Source: a virus. Taken from it: a stretch of 64,000 nt of DNA. The translations under genes were made by a program, and so were the position numbers. The notes beneath the pieces are model-generated. The model saw nothing but the letters and a program-made list of their open reading frames with translations, was not told the origin of the DNA and did no database searches. The stretch covers positions 1-64,000 of IMG/VR virus record IMGVR_UViG_3300025770_000004. The stretch is one strand, 5' to 3'. The number at the start of each line of letters is the position of its first letter. The stretch's first letter is position 1. Below, one piece after another: positions 38,919-49,200 of the stretch.

Positions 38919-39835
38919 TGAAATTAACTTATAATTTAATTGACAAAAATTTAAAAATTTATAATGAAGCTAGGGAAAAGTTCCCAATTATACTTGATTA
39001 TGAAAATAAAACTATCAGTAGAGCAACAATGACGAAAGTTGGGTTAATAAACTTTGCGGATTTTCATGATTTTAAAATGAGATTAATTGATAAAGGATTT
39101 GAACCAATTATTAAAATAACTTATCGTAAGTTAAAACCACTTATAATAGAAAATACAATAACTGAAAGATTCAAAACTTATATAAAAAATCGACCACAAA
39201 AACAATTTATCGGAATTTTTAATAATTATAAAAAGTTTAACAGACTTTTGGAAGGTAGAATTATATCAAGAAATAGAAGAGGTGATAATAGATCACATGA
39301 AAGAATAGAAGGTTTAACCTACTCAATAATACCCATATTAAATTATTTAATATCAAATGATATTGAAGTATCATCTTCAATATTTACTAACACTTCACAT
39401 CTCATAAATAATGACATTAGATGGTATATAAAAACAGAGTTGGAATATGATAATATTAAGATAAAGGAAATAGAATTGACAAAGGACTTAATAAATAATT
39501 TTATTGATATTATAGAAGTTTCAAAAATAGATTTCAGAAAATTAAATATTGATTATATAACAGATACATTAGTTACGAGATTTAAAAATCTTATGAAGAT
39601 AAAAGTGGGCACTAATATAAAGTGTCAATCCATAAAAAACTACACTGGTTTCCATAAGCTTTCGAGTTTAACAGAGGGTAAATTTTATACTGTTGAAAAT
39701 TCATATATTCAACAAGGACACTTAACAGTTATGATTCGTAATGATGTTGATAGATTAGAGTGGTATGACTATATTTTGTTTGAAGATATGGCCATAAAGA
39801 GAGAACAATTACTAGAACAATTACTATCAAAATGA
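38918..39835 (+). CDS. hypothetical protein (305 aa)
   Basis: A Lys/Ile/Asn-rich protein with an N-terminal helical part, a basic stretch (RIISRNRRGDNRSHERIEG, about 108-126) and a C-terminal beta domain (FHKLSSLTEGKFYTVEN, GHLTVMIRND) resembling small OB/SH3-like folds. Nucleic-acid binding is possible. No family recognised. Confidence 0.6.
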   Translation: MKLTYNLIDKNLKIYNEAREKFPIILDYENKTISRATMTKVGLINFADFHDFKMRLIDKGFEPIIKITYRKLKPLIIENTITERFKTYIKNRPQKQFIGIFNNYKKFNRLLEGRIISRNRRGDNRSHERIEGLTYSIIPILNYLISNDIEVSSSIFTNTSHLINNDIRWYIKTELEYDNIKIKEIELTKDLINNFIDIIEVSKIDFRKLNIDYITDTLVTRFKNLMKIKVGTNIKCQSIKNYTGFHKLSSLTEGKFYTVENSYIQQGHLTVMIRNDVDRLEWYDYILFEDMAIKREQLLEQLLSK

Positions 39836-39955
39836 GCAAGTTAATTGAAGTAAATACAAAGTAGATTAGTTGATACTGGATTGATCAGAATTATTTAGTT
39901 AGAATAGATGAATTGAATAAATTAGAGACAGTACGAAACTTCATATGCTATATTC
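39832..39955 (+). pseudogene. remnant of a small gene
   Basis: MSKLIEVNTK stops early, but the same frame resumes after two stops with YWIDQNYLVRIDELNKLE and runs to a stop inside the next gene. Composition is protein-like, so this is probably a decayed gene. Confidence 0.3.
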
Positions 39956-40450
39956 TCATATTAAAACTAACACACTAATCGGGTCTTTATCAAAATAATA
40001 TTCAAAAGTTTCTTTATTCATAAAACATCGTGTGCTTCTGTCACCAAGAATACATTTATTTTCCAGTCTAGAATCGATTATTAAATTACCACAGAATCTA
40101 TTTGGTGATATTTCTAATATTTTCCTAACATCAGGACCCATTATTACCCAATCATCTTCTGATAAACCATATAATATCTCAGTAATAGGCTTATTATTAT
40201 ATTTTCTGAATAGTCTAAGAATTCCTTTTTGGTGAAAGTGAATATCTTTTTCATCACCATTTTCTAATAATTCTGACAATAAATCATTTTTAGTTAAATC
40301 AAATATTTCTTCTTTTTTAATTCTTTTGATTTCACCACCTTCTTTGAAGACCGATTCTGTTTTGAGTATTAGTGGATTTTCGGTTGTGTATGTGATATTA
40401 TTGAATATATCCTCAACACAAACACTTTCCCAATTTAGTTCTGTAATCAT
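39956..40450 (-). CDS. hypothetical protein (164 aa)
   Basis: MITELNWESVCVEDIFNNI... contains KKEEIFDLTKNDLLSELLE and a GLSEDDWVIMGPDVRKIL segment, with several Cys. It forms a two-gene minus-strand unit with 40458. A structural role is likely from position only. Confidence 0.6.
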   Translation of the reverse strand: MITELNWESVCVEDIFNNITYTTENPLILKTESVFKEGGEIKRIKKEEIFDLTKNDLLSELLENGDEKDIHFHQKGILRLFRKYNNKPITEILYGLSEDDWVIMGPDVRKILEISPNRFCGNLIIDSRLENKCILGDRSTRCFMNKETFEYYFDKDPISVLVLI

Positions 40451-40457
40451 AAGAGTT

Positions 40458-41015
40458 TTACTCCACAGAATCTATTTGTTTAATTCTTTCGGAATATATT
40501 CCCACTAATTTAGATTTAGTTTCATCACTCAGGGTTTTGTTTTCCGATATTAATAGATTATAATCTAGTAATGTATTTGTATTTGTTATTTTCAATGATT
40601 TAGCCTCAACTAAAGTTACCAACATATCCTCATCATCACCATACATTTCTAATAACTTATACATTTTACTTTTATTATTAAGTGATGCTCTTTCTTTAGT
40701 TAAAGATCTGATCTTATCATCAATAAATTCCCAGTCTCTAATTTCTGATTTAAGTGATTCTAATAATATAGTTTTATCACTCACTGAAACATCAGCTAAC
40801 ATATCAGCAATTGCTTCAGCTAACATTTCTTTACCAGAAATTTTAATTGTTCCAGCTAGATCATAGTTAATAACTGGACCATAAGTAGTAACAGATAGTA
40901 ATCTATCCATCAAATCTATCATTTTATATTTAATAGAAGTTGATTCATCTACACCAACCTCTACTTTTGGTTCTTCACCAACTTTCTGATTTGTTATCTT
41001 GCTAAACTTTTTCAT
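40458..41015 (-). CDS. hypothetical virion-associated protein (185 aa)
   Basis: Helical acidic protein starting MKKFSKITNQKVGEEPK; the N-terminus is a weak leader relative without a clear [LIF]xE site. A Leu-rich helical body includes KMIDLMDRLLSVTTYG and EMLAEAIADMLADV. Preceded by a good late-type promoter. Confidence 0.6.
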   Translation of the reverse strand: MKKFSKITNQKVGEEPKVEVGVDESTSIKYKMIDLMDRLLSVTTYGPVINYDLAGTIKISGKEMLAEAIADMLADVSVSDKTILLESLKSEIRDWEFIDDKIRSLTKERASLNNKSKMYKLLEMYGDDEDMLVTLVEAKSLKITNTNTLLDYNLLISENKTLSDETKSKLVGIYSERIKQIDSVE

Positions 41016-41036
41016 TATAATCTACTACAATTTAAC

Positions 41037-41050
41037 ATATATATTAAAAA
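41037..41050 (-). promoter_or_regulatory. late-type promoter candidate
   Basis: TTTTTAATATATAT on the minus strand, 21 bases before ATG 41015, in the spacer that is divergent with the lysis pair. Confidence 0.5.
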
Positions 41051-41064
41051 CATAATATCTAAAC

Positions 41065-41391
41065 ATGAATAAAGAAAAATTAAATAATTTGAGTAAAAAA
41101 GTTAAACCCTTTATCGTATATGTTGCTAGAATGGTTATAGTAGGACTTGTTGCATTCGCTTCATTCTACCAAGGTAAATTCACAGAAAGACACAAGAATG
41201 ACGATGTGATAATTATAGAATCAAATGTCACTAAAGTAAATAAGGATGAAGTTAACATAGCTATTGATGAAAGTAATAACCTTATCATAATTGATAATGA
41301 GAGTGGTAAATACACAATCTATCAGGATTCAATTGGTCAAACTATATTCAAGTTATATGCCAAGAATATTTGGAGACCGGAGACAAAATAA
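41065..41391 (+). CDS. single-span membrane protein, lysis-associated (108 aa)
   Basis: A basic N-terminus, one membrane segment (about residues 18-37, FIVYVARMVIVGLVAFASFY) and a polar C-terminal domain of about 70 residues with an outward orientation expected. Its stop overlaps the transglycosylase start (TAATG). It may be an anchor, antiholin or inner spanin-like partner of the lytic enzyme. Confidence 0.65.
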   Translation: MNKEKLNNLSKKVKPFIVYVARMVIVGLVAFASFYQGKFTERHKNDDVIIIESNVTKVNKDEVNIAIDESNNLIIIDNESGKYTIYQDSIGQTIFKLYAKNIWRPETK

Positions 41392-41945
41392 TGAATTTTT
41401 TAATAAAGTATTCATTATTCTTACTATCATTAATATTCTTATTCTCATATAATACAAAGGAGAGTGTTGTAATAGTGGAGAAATTAAATCTAGAACCTTC
41501 AAGAGGCGAAGTTAATATCCCAAAATCAATTATTATGTATGAGATGATTGAGAAGTATTCCGACATATATGAAATACCAAAGTATATAGCTTATAACGTA
41601 GCTTATCGAGAGACTCGATATAAAGGACCTTTCCACTGGAACTATGTTCCTGAGCAAGGTTCTTATGCTGGTGCATTAGGACCTATGCAAATAATGCCAG
41701 CGACCGGTAGAGCTATCTATAAGATAATGGGATTCGAGGATCAAATAACCAATGAAGATTTAAGAAATAATATCGAACTTAATGTTATGTTGAGTATGAA
41801 GATATTAAGAAGAGCTTATGATAAACATGGGAATTGGGCTATTGTTTGCGGTAAATATAATACTGGTAAAGTAATGATTAATGAATATGCTCGTTACTGC
41901 GCAAGTCATAATAACTATAAAGATAAGTGGGTTTATTACGAATAA
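41391..41945 (+). CDS. lytic transglycosylase (SLT/lysozyme-like endolysin) with membrane anchor
   Basis: I choose ATG 41391 (MNFLIKYSLFLLSL), coupled to the previous stop, rather than 41370 in the upstream frame. Residues 1-19 are a signal or anchor segment. The catalytic domain has the SLT order: IAYNVAYRETRYKGPF (catalytic Glu), GALGPMQIMPATGRAI, then NIELNVMLSMKIL and YNTG. It cuts the glycan strands of peptidoglycan in the periplasm. An exported, anchored endolysin implies release by a pinholin-type or Sec-dependent mechanism. Confidence 0.85.
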   Translation: MNFLIKYSLFLLSLIFLFSYNTKESVVIVEKLNLEPSRGEVNIPKSIIMYEMIEKYSDIYEIPKYIAYNVAYRETRYKGPFHWNYVPEQGSYAGALGPMQIMPATGRAIYKIMGFEDQITNEDLRNNIELNVMLSMKILRRAYDKHGNWAIVCGKYNTGKVMINEYARYCASHNNYKDKWVYYE

Positions 41946-41976
41946 AAAAACCGAATCAAATTATGATTCGGTTTTT
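41946..41976 (+). terminator. bidirectional intrinsic terminator
   Basis: AAAAACCGAATCA / TGATTCGGTTTTT with a five-base loop, perfectly paired, directly after the transglycosylase stop and before the convergent Hc1-like gene. Confidence 0.85.
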
Positions 41977-41994
41977 GTATAAATTTAATAGTGA

Positions 41995-42210
41995 TTAAAT
42001 TTTACTTTTATAGTCTTGAACATCTGTTCTAACTTCCTGTGACATTTTCTTAACTTCCTGCATCATTTTACGAATACGCGTGCCGGCTGTCTTATTCCCG
42101 CGTACGAAGAACTTATCAAAGTCATCTTTTAGATTGTATTTCTTACCATCAATCTCAACTTCTTCTGTTAATAACTTAACCAAAGAGTCATATTTGTCTT
42201 GATATTCCAT
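41995..42210 (-). CDS. Hc1-like (histone H1-type) DNA-binding protein (71 aa)
   Basis: MEYQDKYDSLVKLLTEE..., then FDKFFVRGNKTAGTRIRKMMQEVKKMSQEVRTDVQDYKSK. The GNK-AGTRIRK-MQE-K---QE-R-DVQ pattern is that of the small histone H1-like proteins of Bacteroidota. It would bind DNA non-specifically. Together with HU it gives this phage two host-type chromatin proteins. Preceded by TTTTTTTAATATATAC, so probably expressed late. Confidence 0.82.
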   Translation of the reverse strand: MEYQDKYDSLVKLLTEEVEIDGKKYNLKDDFDKFFVRGNKTAGTRIRKMMQEVKKMSQEVRTDVQDYKSKI

Positions 42211-42230
42211 AATTTTTTCTTTATTTTTTT

Positions 42231-42246
42231 GTATATATTAAAAAAA
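42231..42246 (-). promoter_or_regulatory. late-type promoter candidate for the Hc1-like gene
   Basis: TTTTTTTAATATATAC on the minus strand, 20 bases before ATG 42210. Confidence 0.5.
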
Positions 42247-42265
42247 TGTGGTTTCTTAGTCGTTT

Positions 42266-43108
42266 TTAGTAGTTTTTGATGATAATCTCTGTTGTTTCCT
42301 TATTACCTTTTCGAGAGACTTTATTATAATCAAACGATAGGACTTTATAATTATATCCATCAGATATTAATTTATCTAACATCCAACAAGTCTTATTATC
42401 ATGGTTTAGAACACCAGATACCATAAACGAAGATCCAGACTCATCTATTAACTTTAAGTAATCATAAAGTCTTAAATCATCATCTTTCTTCCAAAAAGCA
42501 TTGTATCCAGCTTCGGATATCTGCTTTTTACCCATTGTTCCATCAACATTCTTTATACGTCCGTATGGTGGGTCACAATAAAACATAATCTTATCTGATG
42601 ATACTTTTATATCATCGAATGTCTTTGATGAGAACTTTATATTTTCTTTATATTTTCTGATGTGTTCGGTGAACGCCTCCACTTTTTTATCGGTGTTTGG
42701 ATTCCATCCTCTATTACCATAACTTTGGTTATATTTGAATTTTTGATTAAACCTCATCATATTATTAGTTGATGATAACATCAAAGCCCATAGTTTATCA
42801 GGAGTTGGATTCTCGTTATAATCACTCCTAAGAGCTCCAAACCCCTCTGGGTTGGATTTACCTGGGCAAAGTGATTTAGTCGATGAAATGATGTCATTGG
42901 ACTGTAATAGAGAGTCGTGTACCCCTATAAGGTCACCAATTATATCATTTGCTATTATTTTTTCATATTTATCTAATACATTAGTATAAACTGACCCGCC
43001 ACCTGCAAAGACATCAACAAAATAAGGTTTTGTATAATCAAACTCAGGTAGTATTTGTTCTAATAATTTAAATTTAGATCCGGTGTAATTGAATGGTGTT
43101 TGTATCAT
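42266..43108 (-). CDS. Dam-type DNA adenine-N6 methyltransferase
   Basis: A 280-residue enzyme with the D12-class order: TPFNYTGSKFKLLEQIL (SAM-binding FxGxK type), YFVDVFAGGGSVYTN at about 28-42, and the catalytic DPPYGRI at about 179. Length matches the family. It modifies adenine in phage DNA, protecting it or altering regulation. Recognition sequence cannot be read from the motifs. Confidence 0.9.
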   Translation of the reverse strand: MIQTPFNYTGSKFKLLEQILPEFDYTKPYFVDVFAGGGSVYTNVLDKYEKIIANDIIGDLIGVHDSLLQSNDIISSTKSLCPGKSNPEGFGALRSDYNENPTPDKLWALMLSSTNNMMRFNQKFKYNQSYGNRGWNPNTDKKVEAFTEHIRKYKENIKFSSKTFDDIKVSSDKIMFYCDPPYGRIKNVDGTMGKKQISEAGYNAFWKKDDDLRLYDYLKLIDESGSSFMVSGVLNHDNKTCWMLDKLISDGYNYKVLSFDYNKVSRKGNKETTEIIIKNY

Positions 43109-43141
43109 ATAAATTCTCTTGATGGTTCTCTCAAAAACAAA

Positions 43142-44284
43142 TTAATCTATATTAAAGTGAGATTTCAACACATCAAACGATAAATCTCTTGTCTTATTAA
43201 TATATCTTGATGACCCACTTGTTTTTATTATATCTAAACTGTTTATAATCTTTAAGAAGTTAATCATATCTCTAGGTAAAACAATCATACCATTAACTTT
43301 ACACATCTCAATCATTGCTTTATTGGATGGTAACTTCTGACTATTAAGAGCACTTTCAGGATAAACGACTTTAAGTATTTCTTCGTACAACATCCACTTT
43401 TGGTAATTAGGATCTTTATCGATTCTATCTCTAAACTCTCTATATGATCTAAATTTATAATACTCATTAAAGAATACACCACCAAGTATTACAAACTCAA
43501 TAATTGTCGATATAATAATGAATATAAATGAATTTTTACTATTATCTTCTTTCTTTGAATCTGTTTCATTAGTTAAATCTTTTTCATACTCAGATATATC
43601 AATATCTCTTTCTTCTTTCAATCCATCGATTTTAATTTCAGACTCATCTACTTTTTCATCTAAGTATTTTTTTTCTTCTGTTAGTTGTTTATTTCTACTT
43701 TTCTGAGAATTATATAAATAACCTCTATCCTGTAAGTCTTTGTTGATTAATGCTTGCTCAACATCCTTCTCATCTATTTTAATCTTATATGCTTTTATCT
43801 CATCTTCTATCAAAACTATCTTAGTTTCATAAATATTCGAAATACTATCACTATAAACTTGGACTATATTATCTTTACTCTCATCCATCTGAGCAGACTT
43901 TGATGAAAATTCTTTAGCACCATTAAGTGATGAGTAAAATGAGGCAGATATTAATAACATACTGAATATCAAAAGTGGTAGAACACCCCTTGCTATACTT
44001 CCTTCCTTCAAAAAGGAAATAGAAAATTTATCAAATATATCTCTCTTTAATAATTCTATACCTGCTAATATAACAACAGATGATATAAATACTGCAACTG
44101 GGTTATCTGTCATAGCAGAACCTATTACCTTTGACATAAAGAAATATGCCAAAAATATAGAACCTAGGTTACCAAGATAACTCAATATCGTCATCATGAC
44201 ATTTATTCCCTTATAGCTTTCACCAAAGTTCTGTCCTGTTATTTTCTTTTCTAATTTTTTAAATTCACTTATTTTCATCTTCAC
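43142..44284 (-). CDS. four-span membrane protein with cytoplasmic coiled coil (380 aa)
   Basis: Hydrophobic segments at about residues 30-50, 62-80, 98-116 and 256-276; between the third and fourth a charged coiled coil of about 130 residues (EIKAYKIKIDEKDVEQ, EKKYLDEKVDESEIK). A soluble C-terminal domain follows (KWMLYEEILKVVYP). It resembles membrane scaffold proteins rather than holins. Its start overlaps the 44265 gene, and the AAA+ ATPase follows upstream, suggesting a membrane-ATPase complex. Confidence 0.68.
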   Translation of the reverse strand: MKMKISEFKKLEKKITGQNFGESYKGINVMMTILSYLGNLGSIFLAYFFMSKVIGSAMTDNPVAVFISSVVILAGIELLKRDIFDKFSISFLKEGSIARGVLPLLIFSMLLISASFYSSLNGAKEFSSKSAQMDESKDNIVQVYSDSISNIYETKIVLIEDEIKAYKIKIDEKDVEQALINKDLQDRGYLYNSQKSRNKQLTEEKKYLDEKVDESEIKIDGLKEERDIDISEYEKDLTNETDSKKEDNSKNSFIFIIISTIIEFVILGGVFFNEYYKFRSYREFRDRIDKDPNYQKWMLYEEILKVVYPESALNSQKLPSNKAMIEMCKVNGMIVLPRDMINFLKIINSLDIIKTSGSSRYINKTRDLSFDVLKSHFNID

Positions 44285-44600
44285 CCATAATAATTTTTCC
44301 AGAAAATCTTTCTTTGAAAGTTAGTTTTCTGTTTTTCAAACTATCTATGATATTTTGTTTATTAGCCACATCGATTAATGATCTTTGGTATTTACTTTCA
44401 TTAGAAGATGATTCCTCTTTTAATTTTTTAATTACAAACTCACTATCATCTCTTAATCTATCATTCTTACCATCCAAAAGCCTATAAAAATATCTCCATT
44501 TATATAGAAGGTACTTGAATTCCTCTGGTTTGTAATCGTTTTCAAATTCGGATGTCATAAGAAAATCCATTATTTCATCATCTTTAAGTTCTGATATCAT
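44265..44600 (-). CDS. hypothetical protein linked to the membrane/ATPase group (111 aa)
   Basis: A charged helical protein (MISELKDDEIMDFLM..., EESSSNESKYQRSLIDVANK). Overlaps the membrane protein gene by 20 bases and lies 15 bases after the ATPase gene. A CTAAAATATATATAG element is four bases upstream of its ATG. Probably an adaptor; no family recognised. Confidence 0.58.
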   Translation of the reverse strand: MISELKDDEIMDFLMTSEFENDYKPEEFKYLLYKWRYFYRLLDGKNDRLRDDSEFVIKKLKEESSSNESKYQRSLIDVANKQNIIDSLKNRKLTFKERFSGKIIMGEDENK

Positions 44601-44614
44601 AGTCTATATATATT

Positions 44615-45685
44615 TTAGAAGCCAACCTTTTTATTTCCAATACAACCTTTCTTCTTTATTATATCAATAAGTCTTGCTTTGTTTTTATATTTTTTTCTAC
44701 TACCGAGATGTTTAGCTAACTCATTTGACTCCTCTATGTCTAAAAGGTCAAATTTAATAACATCTAGTAGATTATTACAATCTAACAAAGACTTGTCGAT
44801 TTCTTCAACATTATCTGTGTTAAATATAGATATAACATTTAATTCAATACTATCAGATAAAAACCCATCTATAATTTGTAATAAATTATTAACAACTATA
44901 TTTGATTTATGATAAAAATCACTGAACATAATCTCACAATCATCCAATATGATTATCGGCTTGGGGTGATTTAATAAAAATCTTTTGAATTCTGGGTTAT
45001 TTATTGTGTTTTCTATTAAATTATTTGGTATAAATATAACAACTCTATCAAGTTTAGAAGAAAGATGATTTATTATACTCGTCTTACCTGATCCTCTTGG
45101 TCCATAAAATATACTTAAACCCTTTTCTGATTTCTTAATAGTTTTTATTAGTTTGTTAACCTTTTTTAGTGATAATGAGTTATAATACATATCTAACTCT
45201 GAATCCATTTCTTTCAATTCCAATGACTCCATTTCTAATCCTGATTGACCAACAAAAAGAGTATTTAATTTTGTATCTTTAATTTCTTCTTTAAAATCTA
45301 TTATACAGGAGTTTAACTTTTCTAATATCACATTGATAGTTTCTAACTCTTTCTCATAATCTCTAAAGAAGAAAGTTATTTCATGTATAACTGAATTTTC
45401 ATTATTACTATCAAGTAATAAGTATGATACGTATAAGTCCTCACTAACCATAGCTAATACCTTATCATTTATTATACTTGATTCTTCCGTGGGTATTATT
45501 TCAGTGAAAACGTTTTTCTCTTTTGAGAATTCGCTTAATACTTCAATAAACTCATCTTTGGAATATGAATTATAAATGATTATTTTATTTGGTCTTGTAC
45601 CAAATTGACCCCAGCAATGCAAAAAGTCATTTAACTCGGAATCATCTTTATTTATATTTATGTTAATTTTCGGATTTTTACCCAC
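44615..45685 (-). CDS. AAA+ ATPase (356 aa)
   Basis: Walker A at about 193-201 (FYGPRGSGKTSI), Walker B KPIIILDDCEI about 50 residues later, and a sensor-1-like VISIFNTDN. The C-terminal lid helix region is short (NELAKHLGSRKKYKNKARL). The first 190 residues are a separate N-terminal domain without motif. ATP-driven remodelling of a partner, likely the co-encoded membrane protein, is inferred. Confidence 0.8.
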   Translation of the reverse strand: MGKNPKINININKDDSELNDFLHCWGQFGTRPNKIIIYNSYSKDEFIEVLSEFSKEKNVFTEIIPTEESSIINDKVLAMVSEDLYVSYLLLDSNNENSVIHEITFFFRDYEKELETINVILEKLNSCIIDFKEEIKDTKLNTLFVGQSGLEMESLELKEMDSELDMYYNSLSLKKVNKLIKTIKKSEKGLSIFYGPRGSGKTSIINHLSSKLDRVVIFIPNNLIENTINNPEFKRFLLNHPKPIIILDDCEIMFSDFYHKSNIVVNNLLQIIDGFLSDSIELNVISIFNTDNVEEIDKSLLDCNNLLDVIKFDLLDIEESNELAKHLGSRKKYKNKARLIDIIKKKGCIGNKKVGF

Positions 45686-45743
45686 GATAAAAAATTATAT
45701 TTTATATTTTATATATAATGACATATAAAAATGTTTGTTATGT

Positions 45744-45926
45744 ATGAATTCAGATATTGATTCAATTTTATTAGCTAATTGGTACATCGTCAATTGTGTA
45801 AAAAACAATGGAGTAGGGTGTCCAAAAACTAATGCTGCTAGAAAATACCTGACAATGAAAATAAATGAAGTTTTGGTTGGTCGTACTAAAACTCAACCAA
45901 AGAAAACTTCACCATTACCATTTTAA
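45744..45926 (+). CDS. small protein, unknown (60 aa)
   Basis: I choose ATG 45744 (MNSDIDSILLANWYIV) over the upstream TTG. Helical N-terminal half, then a basic Thr/Pro tail (GRTKTQPKKTSPLPF). Lone plus-strand gene between minus-strand operons, with a TATATATAATG element upstream. No family recognised. Confidence 0.5.
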   Translation: MNSDIDSILLANWYIVNCVKNNGVGCPKTNAARKYLTMKINEVLVGRTKTQPKKTSPLPF

Positions 45927-45932
45927 ACTATC

Positions 45933-46154
45933 TTATATCGAAGGTCCATCAATACTTGGTCCATCAATACTTGGCCCATCAACAATAGATATATCTGGTG
46001 TATTCTCAAAAGCACCATTTTCTTGTTCCTTCTTAATTAAATCCATTATGAATTCTCTTTGAGCTTTTTCAGCACGTCTCTTATCATTCTTTATTTTAAG
46101 ATTACGAGCTGCTAATTTTTTCTTGTGGTCTTTTCTATTTCTTGACTTTGGCAT
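45933..46154 (-). CDS. small basic protein with GPSID repeats (73 aa)
   Basis: N-terminal 35 residues are very basic (MPKSRNRKDHKKKLAARN), then a helix REFIMDLIKKEQENG, then a C-terminal tail DISIVDGPSIDGPSIDGPSI made of a five-residue repeat coded by near-identical 15-base units (45941-45985). DNA or RNA binding is likely. It precedes the 1558-residue structural gene on the other side. Confidence 0.55.
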   Translation of the reverse strand: MPKSRNRKDHKKKLAARNLKIKNDKRRAEKAQREFIMDLIKKEQENGAFENTPDISIVDGPSIDGPSIDGPSI

Positions 46155-46202
46155 AATTAAATTGTTTAATTTTTATTTTATACACACTAACTTTGAATAA
46201 GT

Positions 46203-49200
46203 TTAAAAAGTGAAGTCGTAATTCAAGTCTTTATTCTCCGATATGAAAGAATCCAACTCTACTCTATCTAAGAATTGTTTCTTCTCGCCATTAGGTAATT
46301 CAATTTCGTAATAGAAATTAGAAATTGCGTTGGCAGCATTATTTTCATCTTCACTTAATACCCCATCACCATCAAGATCAGCCTTGTCATCCGTGACCAC
46401 ACCTTGTCCATTTAATATCGCTGATATCTCTTCTGGGCTCATATTATCTGAATTAGAACATAGTTTTATATGTGGTGGTGGTATAATAGCCTCGATACCC
46501 AATGATGACCAAATAAGATCTATTATACCATTTATCATCTTCTCTATAAAACAAAACAATCCTTTCATTAAATTTAATGGTAAATCTGGTTTGATAGCTG
46601 AGAATTGTTCTGTGGTTAAAGTTGGTAACTTAACAAAAAAATCAATATCTAAAAATTCAGTCAAATCTGCAAAAGGTTCCTCTAGTGCTGCTGCCTTTTT
46701 AGAAGCTTCCGCCGCTTCCTCTTCTGATGGATCTACCGATGGATCTACCGATGGATCTACCGATCCTTCTGCCGATTGTTTTTTTGACTTAATTGAAGAG
46801 GCCCACTCTGCTACTTTAGCAGGGTTTATTGTTATACCAATCATATCTAATAGACCGACTGGTGTGAAGAAATCCATTATCCAAGAGAATGATAAAAATT
46901 CAGCAATTAGTGTTGGTAAATTAAGAGGATTACTCAGTTTCTTAAAGAATTCCATTATCCATTCTATTATTCCACCTATTATTTTAATTGGTAATGTTAC
47001 TAACCCTAATATAAATTTCAATAAAGGTTGTTCACCACCATCTATCTTATCCAGTTTATCCTTTATTGATTTCTTTTTTAAATCAACTTCTTTATCATTT
47101 CCAGGTATTTCATCGATATCATCTAAAATACTAAGAGCCTTCTTTAAGTTTTCTGGTGTACCAGTTTCTACCAAAGCGTCAACTTCATCAAATTGTTTTT
47201 TTGCATTCTCAGAAATATAAACAAAATTATATTTACTACTGTTATCTATAACATAATCATTAACTGATCCATCATCGATAAATATTGTTGATCCATCAGC
47301 AAATTCTATTTTTGTTTTGTTATCGTTTTTACCATCAGTTTTATCTCCACTTGTATTTAGATTTAAATCATCAATTTTATCAGGCGGTTTATTAGCTTCT
47401 TTTATTTGACTAGCTAAATTAGAAGCATTCGTATCATCAAATTTTTGTGGACTAACAAATGATTGTAAGTTTTTAACTTTATCAAAATTAATCTTTGATG
47501 GGTAAATTAAGTTTATTGGTGAACCAGGTATCTTACTAAGATCCATTTCTAATCCAAAAGGTAATGAAGTACCGAATATACCAAAGGGGATACCAGCTAT
47601 ACCATCTATTACACTACCAAACTCACCATCCTCTCTAACAAATACATAATTTGATAGAGATGAATTCTTAAATAGGTCTGTTAATTCTTGAACTTTTCTT
47701 TTCTTTTCTTTTTCATCTACGTTTGGTGCATCTGGAGTGTTTTGTGCATCCGGAGCGTTTGGTGCATCCGGTACGCTTACATCTCCACTTGGTATACTTT
47801 TTTTAAAATTTTGACCTTTTATAAAAGCTTTTATAGAATCCTCAGATACAAAAATAAACGCATCTTTCATTTTATCCGATATTATACTAGTCACAAATCC
47901 AGGTGGATCTGTAAATAAAGCAATAACTTTTGTAATGAGGGGTATTAACTTACCAAAAATATCAGCTAATATGCTTATAAAAACCTTTATTGCTCCAATA
48001 GCATCAGGTAATTTATAAGTTCCACCACCGTCTTCAGCACCAGAACCAGCAGCAGATCCATCAGAACCAGCAGTTGCATCACCTCCAAAAATACCATTGT
48101 CATCAACCAGATCCGCTAATACACCCTCGATGATATAATATGATTCGGTGTCTAACTCAGTTAACATAAACCTTTTGATAAAATCAATATTTTGTGGTGT
48201 GCCTCCATCTGCGGCCGGTGAACCATGTCCATATTTACCTAAAGAAAATGGATCGGCTATTGTTAATTGTGAATTAAGAACTTTGGATGGATCAATTATA
48301 CGACCATCCGAATCCTCATCAATAACTCTTATTTGGAATTCGTCTAAAGTAACATTGCTATCCGAACTAGTTGGAACTGATGTACCATTACCTACCGTGC
48401 TAATATCAACGGATATTGTTTTTTTAATTCCATTATTTGGAAGATCGGTATTGGATATATCACCATTACCATAATCCGAAGGATCCATATAATACCATTT
48501 TATAATGGTATTATTTTCAATTTCAACTAGTGAATTATCTACATTAGGTAGTAATCTTATTTTTCCATCTTCTGTTACATCATCTGGATAATCAAAAATG
48601 TCACGTCCATAAATGTTTATGTATATATCGGAATCACTATCACTCGGTTTAGAAATGAATGCAGTGTTATTGGATTTATAATCACTATAAAATTCAGTGA
48701 GTTCGGTCTCGGTTAATTGAGATAAATCATAATCCACAGAAGTGATAATAGTATCAAACCTTAATACCTGTGATTTCCAGTCTCCTCCAATTTTCTGGAC
48801 TTCATAAATAAATAAATCATCTCCAATAATTTCACCATACATATAGTAGTCTTGACCATCACTATAATAAGGTGGTGGTGTGTCACCCCACATCGTCACC
48901 TCGAATCGAGCATTTGGAACATTTGTTGGTGCCAAATTAAGAGTACCAAAACTACTTAATAGTTCATCATTGTCTGTATAATTCCAGTTTTCTAACTCAT
49001 AACTTGTTACGTTTTCTACATTATCATACTCAACAAACGGTGCTTGATCAGTGGTTGACGTTCCTACAAACCCAGGAGACCTAGTAATCTCAATATTAAA
49101 TTCTCTATTATCTGATACTTGAAAGGTAGTAACATTCTTAACAAATGATTTTATCACAGTTTCTATTTCTGGTTCACCCTCAGCATATTTATATGTTATC

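Noticed and set aside
46330-47220. 296-codon plus-strand frame inside the 1558-residue gene
   Set aside because: Ser/Ile/Asn-rich shadow of a repeat-rich minus-strand gene; no start context, and the minus frame is continuous across it.
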